From Oscillospiraceae bacterium (GTDB lineage: Bacteria; Bacillota; Clostridia; Oscillospirales; Acutalibacteraceae), in assembly GCA_031266365.1 (NCBI GenBank), contig JAISBE010000021.1:1-34635 (forward strand): a stretch of 34,635 nucleotides of DNA, written 5' to 3'. Positions 33,817 through 34,635 of this stretch are shown here, piece by piece. A program made the translations under genes and the position numbers. The notes beneath the pieces were generated by a model. It had not been told where the DNA came from. It saw only the letters and a program-made list of their open reading frames with translations, and made no database searches. The first letter of the stretch is position 1. Each line of letters opens with the position of its first letter.

Positions 33817-34212
33817 TCAATGTACAGTTATGGTGCCAGCATCAAACACTGTTTTTGCAACTCCAATCACCACACCGAATGGCCCATACTTTGCAGCATT
33901 CTTAAAAGTAGCACCAACGTTGGCAGCCAAGCGCGCCGCGTCTGTTATACTTTGTCGCCTGTTTTTCTCTTCAATGCAGCGTGCGCATAAAGTAGGATAA
34001 CCGGGGACTTCTATCACTGTTGCGCCACAAATTTGGCAATGAGCGTACGTTACACCAGGCCGTTGATAAGGTGCCCTCACCCCGTCACAAATCGTGTGCC
34101 CTCCTCCGTGGCCGGTGACTTGCTCCAGCTCATTCAAGCTAAGCTCTGCTAGCTCGCTGTTGTTTAAATTGGTTTTGCTTAATAATTGTTCTTCTGTTTG
34201 AATTTTTAACAT
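33817..34212 (-). CDS. Double-glycine-type leader peptide with zinc-ribbon-like core (cassette A)
   Basis: A 131-residue precursor from ATG 34212 (AAAGGGAAC upstream). Leader residues 1-33 are nearly identical to cassette C (MLKIQTEEQLLSKTNLNNSE...), but the cleavage site reads ELEQVTGHGGG, with His where the second Gly is expected. The core has C59-x2-C62 and C76-x2-C79 with a shorter gap than the other cassettes, then a basic helix. It ends in a Gly/Ala/Val-rich tail (KYGPFGVVIGVAKTVFDAG). It shares leader but not core with cassette C, as if cores are exchanged behind a constant leader. Confidence 0.75.
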   Translation of the reverse strand: MLKIQTEEQLLSKTNLNNSELAELSLNELEQVTGHGGGHTICDGVRAPYQRPGVTYAHCQICGATVIEVPGYPTLCARCIEEKNRRQSITDAARLAANVGATFKNAAKYGPFGVVIGVAKTVFDAGTITVH

Positions 34213-34635
34213 AATAATATGTTCCCTTTCATTTAAATAAAATTTTTTAAAATAGTGACAATTTGAGAAACTAAACTTTCTCAAAAGTGGTATAATTAAA
34301 AATATACCAAATATTTTTTACCCTGAAAATAAATGCATGGCGTACACCTCCCGGTTCAGCGCAAAACTTTGCTGTTTTAGCTGAATGTATTTGTGAAAAA
34401 ATGGCTATCCGGCTAAAAAATTATTTACGAGTTTATCGCGAGTATTCAAGTAAATATATTTTTGGAAATGTTACGTTGTTTGTTAGTTGGACGTAATGTT
34501 GGGTTCATAAGTGTGACAATTTCTTGAAAAACCATTCCCTCACCTTTTTATTATATCACATATAGTTCCGTTTCGGCAACAACTTTTTCTGTTTTTAACA
34601 ACATTTTTTTGCTTTTTTCTCATTTGTATAATTTT
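34118..34635. repeat. Long direct repeat: peptide leader and 5' region (copy 2, runs off window)
   Basis: Counterpart of 31482-31998, including the leader codons, the two dyads, the MHLFSG mini-frame and the promoter. The window ends inside it, so a further cassette may lie to the right. Confidence 0.9.
34550..34579 (-). promoter_or_regulatory. Promoter of cassette A
   Basis: Minus-strand TTGCCG (34579-34574), 18 bases, TGTGATATAAT (TATAAT 34555-34550), identical in layout to 31913-31942. Confidence 0.6.

Overview
The window looks like chromosome of an AT-rich Gram-positive bacterium of the Bacillota, probably class Clostridia and perhaps Oscillospirales. I infer this from the long-form HPF, DnaD/DnaI-type primosome proteins, QueT, rubrerythrin, acetate kinase, strong AGGAGG-type ribosome binding sites and frequent TTG/GTG starts. 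Several regions point to a host-associated, drifting genome: tandem duplications, gene fragments, a dead transposase piece, and two genes that look eukaryotic (Rab-like GTPases). The exact taxon cannot be named from this sequence alone.

Left end (1-5221): the distal part of a Mu-like/contractile tail module in canonical order: end of an upstream gene, hub (gp44/gpD-like), spike (gpV), gpW/gp25, baseplate J, and YmfQ/gp48. No tail fibre follows. Between hub and spike, on the opposite strand, sit two Rab/Ras-like small GTPases. One carries a Sec-type signal peptide and a C-terminal Cys-Cys like the prenylation motif of eukaryotic Rabs. A small secreted Cys-containing protein (5397-5810) lies just beyond the module.

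Middle (6-30 kb): mostly housekeeping genes. These are a YycJ-like metallo-hydrolase, comM (its 3' end tandemly duplicated), tRNAs for fMet, Ser(CGA), Trp, Thr and Gly(CCC), pncC, hpf, a flavodoxin-fold reductase, secA, ackA, a TSCPD protein with a PHP phosphoesterase, the dnaD-dnaI pair, a hexapeptide-repeat protein, queT, rubrerythrin, nth, an unknown single-pass membrane protein, and overlapping dapF-pyrG. Between them lie gene-poor stretches with repeats, decayed DNA and two orphan double-glycine-leader peptides (7469-7768 and 19090-19281).

Right end (30.2-34.6 kb): a minus-strand array of repeated cassettes. Each has a large secreted peptide with a near-identical double-glycine leader and a CxxC...CxxC (zinc-ribbon-like) core ending in a hydrophobic tail. 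Each is followed by small membrane proteins that look like immunity partners. The cassettes share a long conserved 5' leader, a conserved RNA hairpin before the partner genes (wobble pairs support it only in the minus-strand transcript), and repeated boundary blocks. At least one peptide gene seems to have been deleted, leaving only its last codons. No peptidase/ABC exporter is in the window.

The two candidates for an undescribed system are the secreted Rab-like GTPase pair embedded in a tail module, and the zinc-ribbon double-glycine peptide/membrane-partner cassette array.
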